Assembly (NCBI RefSeq): GCF_002286735.1
Contig: NZ_NRTA01000007.1
Span: 80,133 to 144,132 of the forward strand
Source of the DNA: Leptolyngbya sp. BC1307
Lineage (GTDB): Bacteria; Cyanobacteriota; Cyanobacteriia; Phormidesmidales; Phormidesmidaceae
Reading direction: 5' to 3'
Length of the DNA: 64,000 nt
Below, in pieces: positions 19,324 to 28,365 of this stretch. The first letter of the stretch is position 1. Every line of letters begins with the position of its first letter. The notes under the pieces were generated by a model. The model was not told where the DNA came from. It searched no databases and worked only from the letters and a program-made list of their open reading frames with translations. A program made the translations under genes and the position numbers.

Positions 19324-19397
19324 CATCCAGGTGGACTCTACCACTGACTTTTCTAGCTCTTTCTACCGTGCAGCGCTGACAGGCTGGTTCGGTTGTC

Positions 19398-19433
19398 ATT
19401 CGGTTTCAACCCATAGGCGAACATAAACCGAAT
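19398..19433. promoter_or_regulatory. Inverted repeat upstream of DUF760 gene
   Basis: Perfect 9-base arms ATTCGGTTT and AAACCGAAT are separated by 18 bases. The left arm follows a direct copy of TTCGGTT. GTTACATT, an HLR1-like half site, follows at once. This could be a regulatory site for the gene at 19509. Confidence 0.4.
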
Positions 19434-19508
19434 TGTTACATTACTAATAAGCAAACCAAGAGCGTAGCTAAAGAATCGCGTTCTACCCGTTCAAAGAAGG
19501 TATCTCGC

Positions 19509-19850
19509 ATGGATGATGTAACCGGAAGAATTCCAGAATTTGCAGAGTCTAAATCTGCTAAAGAAAATGCTTTACTTCGGTATGTAAAGACGATGGAGCC
19601 GGAGACTATCACTCAGCTGTCGCGCCCGGCCTCTTCTGAGGTGATGCAGGTGATGGAGCACAACGTAATTGGCCTTTTAGGTGGCCTGCCCTCTCAGCAT
19701 TTTGACGTAACGGTCACGACCAACCGCGAAAACTTAGGAAGACTGTTAGCCTCAGCCATGATGAGCGGCTACTTTTTGCGTGGCGCTGAGCAGCGACTGG
19801 CATTTGAAGAGCAGTTTAGTACCTCCTTAGAGGATGGGGCTCAGTCGTAG
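19509..19850 (+). CDS. DUF760 domain protein
   Basis: This 113-residue protein belongs to DUF760, a family of cyanobacteria and plastids. The conserved core reads EVMQVMEHNVIGLLGGLP followed by FDVTVTTNRENLGRLLASAMMSGYF. It is predicted to be soluble and alpha-helical. A plastid homologue has been linked to protein turnover, but the cyanobacterial role is not known. The mutY gene starts at or just after its stop, so the two may be co-transcribed. Confidence 0.85.
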   Translation: MDDVTGRIPEFAESKSAKENALLRYVKTMEPETITQLSRPASSEVMQVMEHNVIGLLGGLPSQHFDVTVTTNRENLGRLLASAMMSGYFLRGAEQRLAFEEQFSTSLEDGAQS

Positions 19851-19857
19851 ATCGCTT

Positions 19858-21045
19858 ATGGTGCGATCGCAACCCTTCTCTTCACAGCTAGACGCCTCAC
19901 CACAGTTGGGTAAGTCACTGGCTTCAAGCTCGGCAGGCACCCGTCTGTCGAGCTTTGTGCTATCTGAACAGGTCGTCTGTGAGCTGAGGCGATCGCTGCT
20001 CTCCTGGTACGCGAGCCAGGGCCGAGACCTGCCCTGGCGACAGATCCGCGATCCGTATGCCATCTGGATTTCGGAAGTGATGCTGCAGCAGACTCAGGTG
20101 AAGACGGTGATTCCTTACTACGAGCGCTGGCTAGCTAGATTTCCTACCGTAAAGGAGTTGGCGGCGGCGGATCAGCAAACGGTGCTGAAGCTTTGGGAGG
20201 GGCTGGGCTACTATGCTAGGGCCAGAAATTTGCACCAGGCAGCTCAGCAAGTCGTAGCGGCTCATGGGGGAAATTTCCCTCGGGATTTGGCAGGAGCGAT
20301 CGCGCTTAAGGGCATCGGTCGCACCACCGCAGGCGGCATCCTCAGCGCTGCCTTTAACCAGCCTGTAGCGATTCTAGATGGCAACGTCAAACGAGTTTTG
20401 GCCCGGCTGACGGCCTTACCTGCCCCGCCCAATAAAGCTTTAAACCACCTTTGGGCAGTTTCAGAACAAGTTTTAGATCTGCAGCAGCCTAGAGACTTCA
20501 ACCAGGCCATCATGGATCTGGGCGCGACGCTCTGTACTCGCCATAACCCAGCCTGCCTGCTGTGCCCCTGGCAACCTCACTGCGCAGCGTACAATCAAAA
20601 TGCCGTGTCGGACTTTCCTATGACTGAATCTCGCCCCCCTGTCCCTCACAAGCGGATTGGCGTCGCCGTCATCACTGATAATCAGGGCAATATCTTAATT
20701 GACCGACGCAAGCAAGAGGGTCTGTTGGGCGGACTGTGGGAATTTCCGGGCGGCAAAATTGAACCTGACGAAACGGTAGAAGAGTGCGTCAAGCGAGAGA
20801 TCAAAGAGGAGCTAGATATTGAAATTGAGGTGGGCGATCGCCTGGTCACCATTGAGCACGCCTACACCCACTTCAAGGTGACGCTCAATGTATTTAACTG
20901 TAAGCACCTCAGCGGCGACCCCCAACCCCTCGAAAGCGACGAAGTAAAATGGGTCACCCTTGAAGAAATTGACCAGTACCCATTTCCCAAGGCCAACAGT
21001 CAAATTATTGAAGCGATAAAAGAACAGGCCAAAAAGCTGAAGTAA
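19858..21045 (+). CDS. mutY: A/G-specific adenine glycosylase with near-complete Nudix domain
   Basis: This enzyme removes adenine mispaired with 8-oxoguanine. Numbering from an in-frame ATG at 19834, the catalytic Glu is E81 (SEVMLQQTQ), the Asp is D182 (ILDGNVKRVL), and the 4Fe-4S cysteines are C234, C241, C244 and C250 (C-x6-C-x2-C-x5-C). The helix-hairpin-helix reads LKGIGRTTAGG. Residues 271-400 form a MutT-like domain whose Nudix box is nearly complete: G307, E313, R321, E322, E325, E326, with Asp at 328 replacing the usual Gly. Most MutY proteins have lost these residues. I chose the ATG at 19858, which avoids overlapping the DUF760 gene; ATG 19834 is the alternative. Confidence 0.93.
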   Translation: MVRSQPFSSQLDASPQLGKSLASSSAGTRLSSFVLSEQVVCELRRSLLSWYASQGRDLPWRQIRDPYAIWISEVMLQQTQVKTVIPYYERWLARFPTVKELAAADQQTVLKLWEGLGYYARARNLHQAAQQVVAAHGGNFPRDLAGAIALKGIGRTTAGGILSAAFNQPVAILDGNVKRVLARLTALPAPPNKALNHLWAVSEQVLDLQQPRDFNQAIMDLGATLCTRHNPACLLCPWQPHCAAYNQNAVSDFPMTESRPPVPHKRIGVAVITDNQGNILIDRRKQEGLLGGLWEFPGGKIEPDETVEECVKREIKEELDIEIEVGDRLVTIEHAYTHFKVTLNVFNCKHLSGDPQPLESDEVKWVTLEEIDQYPFPKANSQIIEAIKEQAKKLK

Positions 21046-21066
21046 CGCAACGCTATAGGGACGAAC

Positions 21067-22596
21067 TTACCCTTTCAGGCAACGCACCGCTTCTAACATG
21101 CCTTTAGCTTTGTTGAGCGTTTCTTGATACTCACTTTCCGGTACGGAATCTGCGACTAAGCCAGCACCCGCCTGCACGCTGATGGTTTGATTACCATTCT
21201 CAGCAGATTGCACCACCATTGTGCGAATGGTGATGGCGCTATTGAGCTGTCCTTCAAAGTCGTAGTAGCCGTAGACGCCGGAGTAAGGGCCACGGCGATC
21301 GCGCTCCAGCTCATTAATAATTTGCATCGCACGAATTTTGGGCGCGCCGCTAACGGTACCCGCTGGAAAGCTGGCTTTCAGCAAATCCCAGGCGGTTTTG
21401 TCGGGTGCCAGATCGCCCACGACGTTGCTGACAATGTGCATCACGTGCGAGTAATTTTCAATCACCATCAGCTCATTGACGACCACACTACCGTTGACGC
21501 AGACGCGGCCTAAGTCGTTGCGACCTAAGTCCACTAGCATGACGTGCTCCGCAACTTCTTTGGGGTCAGCTAGCAGGTCGGCGGCATACTGAGCGTCTTC
21601 GGTGGAGTTTTTGCCCCGGGGGCGGGTGCCCGCGATGGGCCGCAGCGTTGCTTCCATGGGCGTATCTGGCCCAGTTTGGGTGGCTTTGACCATCACTTCG
21701 GGGCTAGAGCCGATGAGCTGCCAGCCATTGAAGTTGAAGTAGCACATATAGGGCGAGGGATTGACCAGACGCAGAGAACGATAGAGATCGAACGGTGCGC
21801 CGCTGTAGCTCGCCTGCAACCGCTGGGAGGCGACTACCTGAAAAATGTCGCCCGCTCGAATGTATGCTTTGGCTTTCTCTACGCATTCGCAAAATTCTTC
21901 GCGGGTGCGGTTGCTGGCATAGGATAGCGGCGGCGCGGTGCTGGCTTCAGGGGAGCTCCAGGGCAGCAGCGTGTCGGTGGAGAGCGGAAGGCGCAGTTTG
22001 TGAACTAAGTTGGTGACGCGATCGCACGCCGCATCATAAGCTGCTCGCAGGTCTATTGCTGGGTCACGCAGGTCAGCGTAGGCGATCGCCCAGACCTTCC
22101 GCTTCACCTGATCGAAGATCAGCAGATTGTCCATCTGCATCCATAATCCATCAGGCAAATCATCTGGACGGCGCTCATAGGTGGTTACCGTCGGCTCGAT
22201 CCAGTTGATCAGCTCATAGCCCCAAAAGCCAAACAGGCCGCCAATTCCAGGCGGTAGCTGTGGCAGTCGAACCGGCTTTAAAGGAGCCAAACAATCTTGC
22301 AGAATATCGAACGGATTACCCGTTAGCACCTGCTGGGTGGCATCGCGAAAAGTTTGCGTGGTGCTTGCTCCTTTAGACTCCAGCACCCACAGCGGATCGC
22401 ATCCTAAAAAGCTGTAGCGCCCTAGCGTTTCGCCACTCTCCACTGACTCCAACAAAAAGCTGTAGGGCTGTCCGGCACAGACTTTATACCAGGCCGATAC
22501 CGGAGTATCCAGGTCAGCGACCCACTCCTGGTACACCGGCACAAAGTTTCCCTGCTTGGCAAGATCGCAAAAGGTTTTAAAGTCCGGAAAAATCAT
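21067..22596 (-). CDS. trpE: Anthranilate synthase component I
   Basis: A 509-residue chorismate-utilising enzyme that makes anthranilate with ammonia from TrpG. The tryptophan feedback motif LLES is at about residue 49. The C-terminal chorismate-binding domain shows PIAGTRPRG, SFPAGTVSGAPKIRAMQII and the final QAGAGLVADS. Length is that of free-standing TrpE. It lies downstream of psaD on the same strand, separated by a terminator. No leader peptide was seen in the short upstream spacer. It converges on mutY with 21 bases between stops. Confidence 0.95.
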   Translation of the reverse strand: MIFPDFKTFCDLAKQGNFVPVYQEWVADLDTPVSAWYKVCAGQPYSFLLESVESGETLGRYSFLGCDPLWVLESKGASTTQTFRDATQQVLTGNPFDILQDCLAPLKPVRLPQLPPGIGGLFGFWGYELINWIEPTVTTYERRPDDLPDGLWMQMDNLLIFDQVKRKVWAIAYADLRDPAIDLRAAYDAACDRVTNLVHKLRLPLSTDTLLPWSSPEASTAPPLSYASNRTREEFCECVEKAKAYIRAGDIFQVVASQRLQASYSGAPFDLYRSLRLVNPSPYMCYFNFNGWQLIGSSPEVMVKATQTGPDTPMEATLRPIAGTRPRGKNSTEDAQYAADLLADPKEVAEHVMLVDLGRNDLGRVCVNGSVVVNELMVIENYSHVMHIVSNVVGDLAPDKTAWDLLKASFPAGTVSGAPKIRAMQIINELERDRRGPYSGVYGYYDFEGQLNSAITIRTMVVQSAENGNQTISVQAGAGLVADSVPESEYQETLNKAKGMLEAVRCLKG

Positions 22597-22641
22597 ATCT
22601 GCTGGCGAGCACGCAAGGGGTGTGATATCAAGACAAATGCA

Positions 22642-22668
22642 AAAGGGCAGCCACTAGAGCTACCCTTT
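22642..22668 (-). terminator. psaD terminator
   Basis: On the minus strand, arms AAAGGGTAGC and GCTGCCCTTT (one T-G wobble) enclose a 7-base loop, followed by a TTT-rich stretch. It separates psaD from trpE. Confidence 0.8.
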
Positions 22669-22672
22669 CGCT

Positions 22673-22702
22673 GTCGAATTTAACCGTCGAATTTAACCGT
22701 CG
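22673..22702. repeat. Tandem duplication, 13-base unit
   Basis: Two perfect copies of GTCGAATTTAACC plus the first four bases of a third, between the psaD stop and its terminator. Confidence 0.9.
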
Positions 22703-22710
22703 GGGGCTAG

Positions 22711-23178
22711 TTAGCCCAGAGGGTAGGTGTCAACATCGGCCTTTTTCTTGTCTGTACCAAAGGTAGTTTCGCCGCTGAATTTGATAGCCGCTGGGTTGGG
22801 GTTCTCGCCGATGCGACGCTCTTTTTTACCGCTATAACCCCGGCCTTCGTTGACCTTCTCAGGGAAGACGCCGTCTGCAGGATGCAGATAGATAGTCTCA
22901 CCGCTGGGTAGGACACGATAGATTTTATAGTCGGTAATCTTAGGCTTGAACTTGCTTCTCAGCTGAGCCCCCAGGGCCAGGCACTGCTCTTTACGAGACA
23001 AGTACAGTAGGTTCTCGCCTTCATTCATGATGGCAGCCCCACCTGTCGGCATTTCAAAGACCTGCTCTTTAGGAGCTGTCCAAGTAATTGCATATTTTTC
23101 TTCAACTTCAGCCTTGGTTAGGAGACCGCCGGTGCTGCCTCCGAATTTGGGCATTGAACCAGTCAAACTTTCTGCCAT
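22711..23178 (-). CDS. psaD: Photosystem I subunit II (PsaD)
   Basis: PsaD sits on the stromal face of photosystem I and forms the ferredoxin docking site. The core is highly conserved: [10 protein letters not shown] near the N-terminus, [19 protein letters not shown], and [17 protein letters not shown] placed the start at the ATG at 23178, which has GAGAGAG upstream and matches family N-termini; an ATG at 23220 would add 14 unrelated residues. At 155 residues it is longer than the usual 138-144 because a charged tail ([18 protein letters not shown]) replaces the short family C-terminus. A terminator follows. Confidence 0.96.
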   Translation of the reverse strand: MAESLTGSMPKFGGSTGGLLTKAEVEEKYAITWTAPKEQVFEMPTGGAAIMNEGENLLYLSRKEQCLALGAQLRSKFKPKITDYKIYRVLPSGETIYLHPADGVFPEKVNEGRGYSGKKERRIGENPNPAAIKFSGETTFGTDKKKADVDTYPLG

Positions 23179-23295
23179 GAATGAATCTCTCTCAAGCTTA
23201 GCTGTTTGGAATCGTATCATCGCTAAGCGGACACTTTAACAATTTTGAGAGGAAGCGTAATAGTTCTTTATCCTGGTTGCGGATTGATCGTCACT

Positions 23296-25371
23296 TTAAC
23301 GAGTGCGATGTCTAGCCTTTTTCGCTGAAAGCCGGTCGGCAGCCGTTTCGGGTGTAACAGCCTGGGCAGTCTTTTTGCTGGCTGATTGGCCTCGATTAAG
23401 GTGCTGCCCTTTTTCCGGACGAATGGGTTCCCCGACTGCTGGCAGGGTGAAATGGATTTGAGTGCCCTGGTCTTTACCCGCAGAGGTCGCCCAAATTTTG
23501 CCGCCTAGCCCCTCAACAACTTGTTGGCAGATAGCCAGCCCCAGCCCAGTCCCCCCAACCGACCGACGCAGAGCACCTTCTTCTTGATAGAATCGCTCGA
23601 ATACGGTCTTCAGGCGGTCGGCCTCAATCCCGCGTCCGGTGTCGGTGACGGTGACCTCGACAGCGGGGCCCGCGACTTGAGCGCTGATGGTAATTTGGCC
23701 GTTGGCTTCGGTAAATTTGCAGGCGTTGTCGAGCAGCTTAGAGAGCACTTCTACAATCCATTCTCCATCGGCTCGCACGAAGGGCAGTGCCTCTGGCAGG
23801 TCAGTCTCAATGCGCACAGACGGAGCTGACATAGATGAATTTTGCCAGCGTAGGCTGCTGAGCGCTAAATCGACGCATTCTTGAAGGGAGAGCGATTCCA
23901 GGTTCCATTCCACCCGGCGACTCTCTAGCCGGGAGAGGGTAAGAAAGTCCTGTACGAGCTTGCGCATGCGCTCGGCGTCCGTGAGGGCGGTATCTAGCAT
24001 GATCTGCCGCATGTCGGGCGACATGTCGGGTTCGGTCAGCAGGCTCTCTAAACACACTCGAATGGTGGAGAGCGGCGTACGCAGCTCGTGTCCGGTAATC
24101 GCAATTAGATTGCTGCGGGTGCGCTCTAAATCGGCGAGCTGCTGGTTGAGATCTTCCAGGTTGGCGTAGGCTTCGGCTTGAATGAGGGCAACGCTGAGCT
24201 GGTTGGCGATCGCCTCGGTCAGCATAATTTCGTCGTCGTCCCAGTGGTGACAACTGCTGCTGTCGAGGTGCAGCTCGACCATCCCTAGCAGACGATTTTT
24301 ATGGACTAGCGGCACCAGCAGACAGCCTTGCACCTGCCAACGCTGCAGCCGGGGGAGGGCGGCGCTCAGATCAATACCTTCAGCAATTTCTCCTGAAATG
24401 TCGTCAATGGCCAGCGTGCTGTGATGTGCTTTGACCCACTGATAGAGCGGATTGTTCTTGAGCGGCCAGGTCGCGCCCGCTAGCGAATTTAGATGGGTCT
24501 GACGATACTCGTGTTGAATAGTGGCATCTAGATCATCTGGGGCGCAGCGATAGATAATACAGCGACCGACAGCGAGCACACTGCCCAATTCGTTGGCTGC
24601 GATCATAAAGATCTCTGAGGGATTGAGCGATCGCCGGATGGCAGCTGTAATCGAATTGATCAGGCGGGCTCTTTTCTCTTGCAGGGCGATCGCTCGGTAA
24701 GCTTTTAGCTGCTTGTACTGACCGGCCTGCAGATAAGTAATTAGCCGCTGCGCAAACGGATCGGCACCGACTTCTAATGCATCGCCTAGCACTTTAGGAA
24801 TAAAGCGTGTCCGGGCCCGCTTAATTTTTTTTTTCAAATCTGGCCGGTACTTTTGAATGCGGTCCAGCAACAGACTTGCCGCTCGCAAACTAACCTGCCG
24901 GTCTAGTGTCCAGATGCCCTCAAACCGCCGGGTTTGATCTAAGTGAGGCTCGGGCCCACCGACCGTTCGCGTGGGTTTAGATACCACTGGCTGATGCTCA
25001 CGGCAGATCAAAGCAGCACTGTAAGAGTCCCCAACCACCACCAGATGCCATTCTTCCGTCAGGGCATCGGCTTCGTCAAAATCTATTTTTTCGTAGTCGT
25101 CAACCGCATCGCAAAACTGAGTCTCTACCGCTGAGAGCACGTACACCTGGTCGCTCAGCTTGCCGATGCGAGCATAGCGATGCGCCTCTTGCCGGTAAAA
25201 CCTTTCTTGCTGGAAGCTAGCAATGATCAAAGGCTGCCGCTCTGACCCAGCCAATACCTGATCTTCCATGGCATGGGAGAGCGCTGTCAGCGATGTTTTG
25301 AAATACATTTGAGACCGCAGGGTTGGCAGCGCCTCAAACATTTCTTCCACAATGGAAGCCGGATTACCCAT
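23296..25371 (-). CDS. DICT-GAF sensor histidine kinase
   Basis: A 691-residue soluble kinase. Residues 10-160 form a DICT sensory domain, found in cyanobacterial two-component and diguanylate cyclase proteins and sometimes linked to light responses. A GAF domain follows (about 235-400), then HisKA with the phosphoacceptor His428 in ITGHELRTPLS. The HATPase domain has DNACKF, DTGRGI and GGTGLGLAICQQVVEGLGG. No membrane segment is seen, so the signal is cytoplasmic. The GAF lacks an obvious chromophore cysteine motif, so bilin binding is not claimed. It is upstream of psaD on the same strand. No response regulator is adjacent. Confidence 0.87.
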   Translation of the reverse strand: MGNPASIVEEMFEALPTLRSQMYFKTSLTALSHAMEDQVLAGSERQPLIIASFQQERFYRQEAHRYARIGKLSDQVYVLSAVETQFCDAVDDYEKIDFDEADALTEEWHLVVVGDSYSAALICREHQPVVSKPTRTVGGPEPHLDQTRRFEGIWTLDRQVSLRAASLLLDRIQKYRPDLKKKIKRARTRFIPKVLGDALEVGADPFAQRLITYLQAGQYKQLKAYRAIALQEKRARLINSITAAIRRSLNPSEIFMIAANELGSVLAVGRCIIYRCAPDDLDATIQHEYRQTHLNSLAGATWPLKNNPLYQWVKAHHSTLAIDDISGEIAEGIDLSAALPRLQRWQVQGCLLVPLVHKNRLLGMVELHLDSSSCHHWDDDEIMLTEAIANQLSVALIQAEAYANLEDLNQQLADLERTRSNLIAITGHELRTPLSTIRVCLESLLTEPDMSPDMRQIMLDTALTDAERMRKLVQDFLTLSRLESRRVEWNLESLSLQECVDLALSSLRWQNSSMSAPSVRIETDLPEALPFVRADGEWIVEVLSKLLDNACKFTEANGQITISAQVAGPAVEVTVTDTGRGIEADRLKTVFERFYQEEGALRRSVGGTGLGLAICQQVVEGLGGKIWATSAGKDQGTQIHFTLPAVGEPIRPEKGQHLNRGQSASKKTAQAVTPETAADRLSAKKARHRTR

Positions 25372-25509
25372 GCGAAGTTTGCTGTCCTGGTTCTGGGCGG
25401 ACTTGTCAGAAAAGTCGATCTCTCGCTGTGACCAGCCAGCTTTCTATAGTGTCTTAATTAAGTACCGTTAGAATAGCAGGCGATTTAGGCAGGAATGCGG
25501 AGAAGTTAA

Positions 25510-25537
25510 TTAAAAGCAATGAGTTAAAAGCAGTGAG
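25510..25537. repeat. Tandem duplication, 14-base unit
   Basis: Two copies of TTAAAAGCAATGAG differing by one base, in the spacer between amt and the kinase gene. Confidence 0.8.
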
Positions 25538-25571
25538 CCTAATCAAAATCAGCTGCTCAGCGGCCAGCAGC

Positions 25572-25616
25572 AAAAAAGCGGTATCGGAGCTAGCAAGAGC
25601 TTCCGGTACCGCTTTT
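25572..25616 (-). terminator. Terminator after ammonium transporter gene
   Basis: On the minus strand a long stem (AAAAGCGGTACCGGAAGC pairing with its near complement) ends in a run of six Ts. The structure is also near-symmetric on the plus strand. Confidence 0.88.
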
Positions 25617-25665
25617 ATTTAATCAGGTCTTTTATCTTCTAAAGCAAGTCTCCATCGTAAGCCGC

Positions 25666-27147
25666 TTAGATAATGCCGCCCATGTCGCTGGTGTCCTTAA
25701 GGAACCCGCTGTAGGCTTCCATGCCGTGCTCGCCGATGTCCAAGCCCTTGAGCTCTTCTTCGGAGGAAACCCGCAGGCTGATTAGAGACTTGATGACCAC
25801 CCACAGCACAGAGGTCAAAATCACGGTAAACAGACCAATGGCCACAATGCCGATGATCTGAGCGATCAGCTGAGTGATGCCGCCGCCGTAAAACAGACCG
25901 GCTGTCTGGTCAAACAGACCAACCGCTAGGGTGCCCCAGATGCCGCATACCAGGTGAACCGAGGTGGCACCGACCGGGTCGTCAATCTTGATGCTGTCGA
26001 AGAAGCCGACTGAGAATACGACGATGACGCCAGCGATCGCGCCGACAATAATCGCGCCCCAGTAGCCAATACTGCCACATCCAGCCGTGATGCCAACCAA
26101 ACCAGCCAGGATGCCGTTGATTATCATCGATAGGTCAGGCTTACCGCTTAGACCCCAGGCTGTGAAAGTTGCGGCAATGCCGCCAGCCGCCGCCGCCAGG
26201 TTAGTCACCAAAGCAATTTGAGGAACGTTCAAACTAGCTGCTAGCTCAGAACCAGGATTAAATCCAAACCAGCCAATCCACAAGATCAAGCAACCTAGCG
26301 TTGCAATACTCATGTTGTGACCCGGAATGGCATTGATGCCGCCGTTCTGGTACTTGCCAATCCGAGGGCCGAGGAAAATAGCACCCATCAGGGCTGCCCA
26401 GCCGCCAACAGAGTGAACCACAGTTGAACCGGCAAAGTCGCTGAAGGCAACACCCTCGCCCAAAAAGCTCATGTCAGACAGCCAGCCGCCACCCCAAACC
26501 CAGTGAGCCGTGATCGGGTAGGAAATAGCCGTCAGCAGTACGCTAAAGACGATAAAACTAGTGAACTTAACTCGCTCAGCAACCGCACCAGATACGATCG
26601 TTGCAGCAGTTCCTGCAAACGCTGCCTGGAATAGGAAGAATACCGGCGTCGTCAGCGTGCCATAGACCGGTTCAGCAGGATCCGTACCTGCCAGGAAGAA
26701 GCCTGAGAGGCCAAAAAACGGGGTACCTTCACCAAAGGCCAAAGCAAACCCGAGCGCCCAGAAGGAGACGGTTGCCAGAGCGAATACAATCAGGTTTTTC
26801 GCCAGAATGTTGACGGCATTTTTTTGACGGCAGAAGCCCGTCTCCAACATGCCAAAGCCAGCATTCATGAAAATTACCAGGATTGCGGCAATCACAATCC
26901 AGATGTTGTCCAAAATGATCTGAACGTCGCTAGCGACGACTTCATCTTGGGCGTGGGCGGCAAATCCCCAGGTGGCTACGATCACGAAGGCCAGGGGAAT
27001 GCACGCGAGCCAGCCCCAGGCGTATGAACGACCAAACGCACGGCTAAGGGTGCGCTGGGCCATTTCTGTAAAGGGGGGAACATTAGCAGACCAAGGCGAT
27101 GAGCCGTGCCTGGCCTGCGCTCTCTTTCTCAACATAAAATTAGACAT
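25666..27147 (-). CDS. amt1: Ammonium transporter (Amt)
   Basis: A 493-residue trimeric-channel protein of the Amt/MEP/Rh family. A leader and the processing-like AHAQDE precede eleven predicted membrane helices, with the family motifs [28 protein letters not shown] and a conserved [18 protein letters not shown]. The start at 27147 has AGGAAC upstream; the ATG at 27063 would give a shorter and more typical leader. The gene is followed by a strong terminator and preceded by a 650-base spacer with two NtcA boxes, so nitrogen-starvation induction is expected. A PII-type gene is not in the window. Confidence 0.95.
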   Translation of the reverse strand: MSNFMLRKRAQARHGSSPWSANVPPFTEMAQRTLSRAFGRSYAWGWLACIPLAFVIVATWGFAAHAQDEVVASDVQIILDNIWIVIAAILVIFMNAGFGMLETGFCRQKNAVNILAKNLIVFALATVSFWALGFALAFGEGTPFFGLSGFFLAGTDPAEPVYGTLTTPVFFLFQAAFAGTAATIVSGAVAERVKFTSFIVFSVLLTAISYPITAHWVWGGGWLSDMSFLGEGVAFSDFAGSTVVHSVGGWAALMGAIFLGPRIGKYQNGGINAIPGHNMSIATLGCLILWIGWFGFNPGSELAASLNVPQIALVTNLAAAAGGIAATFTAWGLSGKPDLSMIINGILAGLVGITAGCGSIGYWGAIIVGAIAGVIVVFSVGFFDSIKIDDPVGATSVHLVCGIWGTLAVGLFDQTAGLFYGGGITQLIAQIIGIVAIGLFTVILTSVLWVVIKSLISLRVSSEEELKGLDIGEHGMEAYSGFLKDTSDMGGII

Positions 27148-27489
27148 TTTGATCGGGCGTTCCTAACGCGATTTAGACAGTAATCCATGGCCTTATGGAG
27201 TCGCCTCTTGATAGATCAGCCACTAGGGAGATGGATAAAAGCGACAGAAGATAGAAGCTTAAAACTTCAAGGCTTTGAGATATGGCCAGTTAAGAAAAGC
27301 AAAAGAAATAAGTCTCTAGCCTTGCTCCTTCGAGTGCTTTACCGCTGGTGCTCAAATTAATTGCCATTTAGGAAATGGATTTCTTGGCACCGTTTTAGAT
27401 CCCTGTGAGCAGTCAAAGATTGGCGCTCACCCGTCATTCACCTGTCAAACTGATGGACTTCATTCCATCAATTCTGAGCAAGTCGTTCT

Positions 27490-27503
27490 GTATTCTTTGA
27501 TAC
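27490..27503 (-). promoter_or_regulatory. NtcA box, proximal to amt
   Basis: GTA-N8-TAC exactly matches the palindromic NtcA consensus. On the minus strand, 22 bases further on, stands TGGAAT, one base off the TA-N3-T -10 expected at that distance in NtcA-activated promoters. The predicted start would leave a leader of about 300 bases before amt. Confidence 0.7.
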
Positions 27504-27510
27504 TTTTCGA

Positions 27511-27524
27511 GTAGGAGTGGGTAC
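27511..27524 (-). promoter_or_regulatory. NtcA box, distal to amt
   Basis: A second perfect GTA-N8-TAC. Its centre lies 21 bases from that of the proximal box, two helical turns, so two dimers would bind the same DNA face. Confidence 0.65.
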
Positions 27525-27735
27525 ACTTGACGTTCTTTTTCAAGCCAGTTATCGAAAAAGTATGCAATTGTCTCTGTTTTGTCCGGTTGCAGTCGGCTTC
27601 GTATCGTGGCTGCAACATTGAGTTTTCTTAATTTGAGCCGGTTTTTATGTCATCTGAATAATAGGAATAAAGTTCGCTATTATCGTTGGCCGCTATGATT
27701 GTTCGCGGCAGGTTTTGCTGCCGTTGTCTCCATCC

Positions 27736-27777
27736 GTGTAGCTACAAACGTCTAGCTATAAACGTGTAGCTACAAAG
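27736..27777. repeat. Triple 14-base tandem repeat
   Basis: Three head-to-tail units (GTGTAGCTACAAAC, GTCTAGCTATAAAC, GTGTAGCTACAAAG) lie just after the purE stop. Each has a TAGCTA core palindrome, so the array may bind protein or may be slippage. It is too short and has no spacers for a CRISPR array. Confidence 0.85.
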
Positions 27778-27794
27778 AGGCAGTAGAGACCAGC

Positions 27795-28340
27795 TCAGGT
27801 ATTGATCATGTGCTTGAGATATTGGCGGGCTCCGAGAGCGGTGAGCTGGCTTTGCTTATCGCTAACCAGGGTTTTGAGCTGCTGGCGATAGGTGAGCACT
27901 TTATCTAAGAGGTCGCTATCGTAGGCGGCCAGCATTTGCACGGCTAGCAGTCCCGCGTTTTTAGCATTGCCGATGGCGACGGTGGCAACTGGAATGCCGC
28001 TGGGCATTTGTACAATAGAGTAAAGCGAATCTACGCCAGAGAGGGTGCTGGTTTTAACAGGGACACCAATCACTGGCAGGGGGGTAATGGCTGCGACCAT
28101 GCCGGGCAAGTGAGCGGCCCCCCCAGCACCTGCAATAATGACTTTAAGTCCGCGAGTGTGAGCCGTTTCGGCGTAGGTGACCATCCGCTGTGGCGTGCGG
28201 TGGGCCGAGACAATAGCGACTTCATGGGGAATGCCAAATTCTTCGCAGATGGCGATCGCCCCCATCATCGTCGGCAGGTCTGAGTCGCTACCCATAATGA
28301 TCCCAACCTCAACCGCTGTGTCTGCCTGTGGAGTTGCCAT
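27795..28340 (-). CDS. purE: N5-carboxyaminoimidazole ribonucleotide mutase
   Basis: A 181-residue purine-biosynthesis enzyme that rearranges N5-CAIR to CAIR. Family motifs are clear: MGSDSDLP at about residue 16, SAHRTPQRM, and [14 protein letters not shown]. It is the class I form, so a PurK partner should be encoded elsewhere. The C-terminal 20 or so residues are a variable extension. It is divergent from nagA across 25 bases, so the two promoters overlap. Confidence 0.96.
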   Translation of the reverse strand: MATPQADTAVEVGIIMGSDSDLPTMMGAIAICEEFGIPHEVAIVSAHRTPQRMVTYAETAHTRGLKVIIAGAGGAAHLPGMVAAITPLPVIGVPVKTSTLSGVDSLYSIVQMPSGIPVATVAIGNAKNAGLLAVQMLAAYDSDLLDKVLTYRQQLKTLVSDKQSQLTALGARQYLKHMINT

Positions 28341-28365
28341 AACCTCAGTTCACTTTTAAGAATTC

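Larger units (their letters stand above)
27148..27794. other. Regulatory spacer between amt and purE
   Basis: About 650 bases with no gene. It holds two NtcA boxes, a short hairpin at 27451-27470 (TGATGG and CCATCA arms), and a triple 14-base repeat at 27736-27777. Since purE ends here and amt starts here, the regulatory content most probably belongs to amt. Confidence 0.7.

Noticed and set aside
23232..23300. Paired CACTTTAAC motifs before psaD as a regulatory repeat
   Set aside because: One copy overlaps the kinase stop codon and the spacing (60 bases) does not match HLR1 or another known element.
27736..27777. Possible CRISPR array
   Set aside because: Three contiguous 14-base units without spacers; no cas genes in the window.
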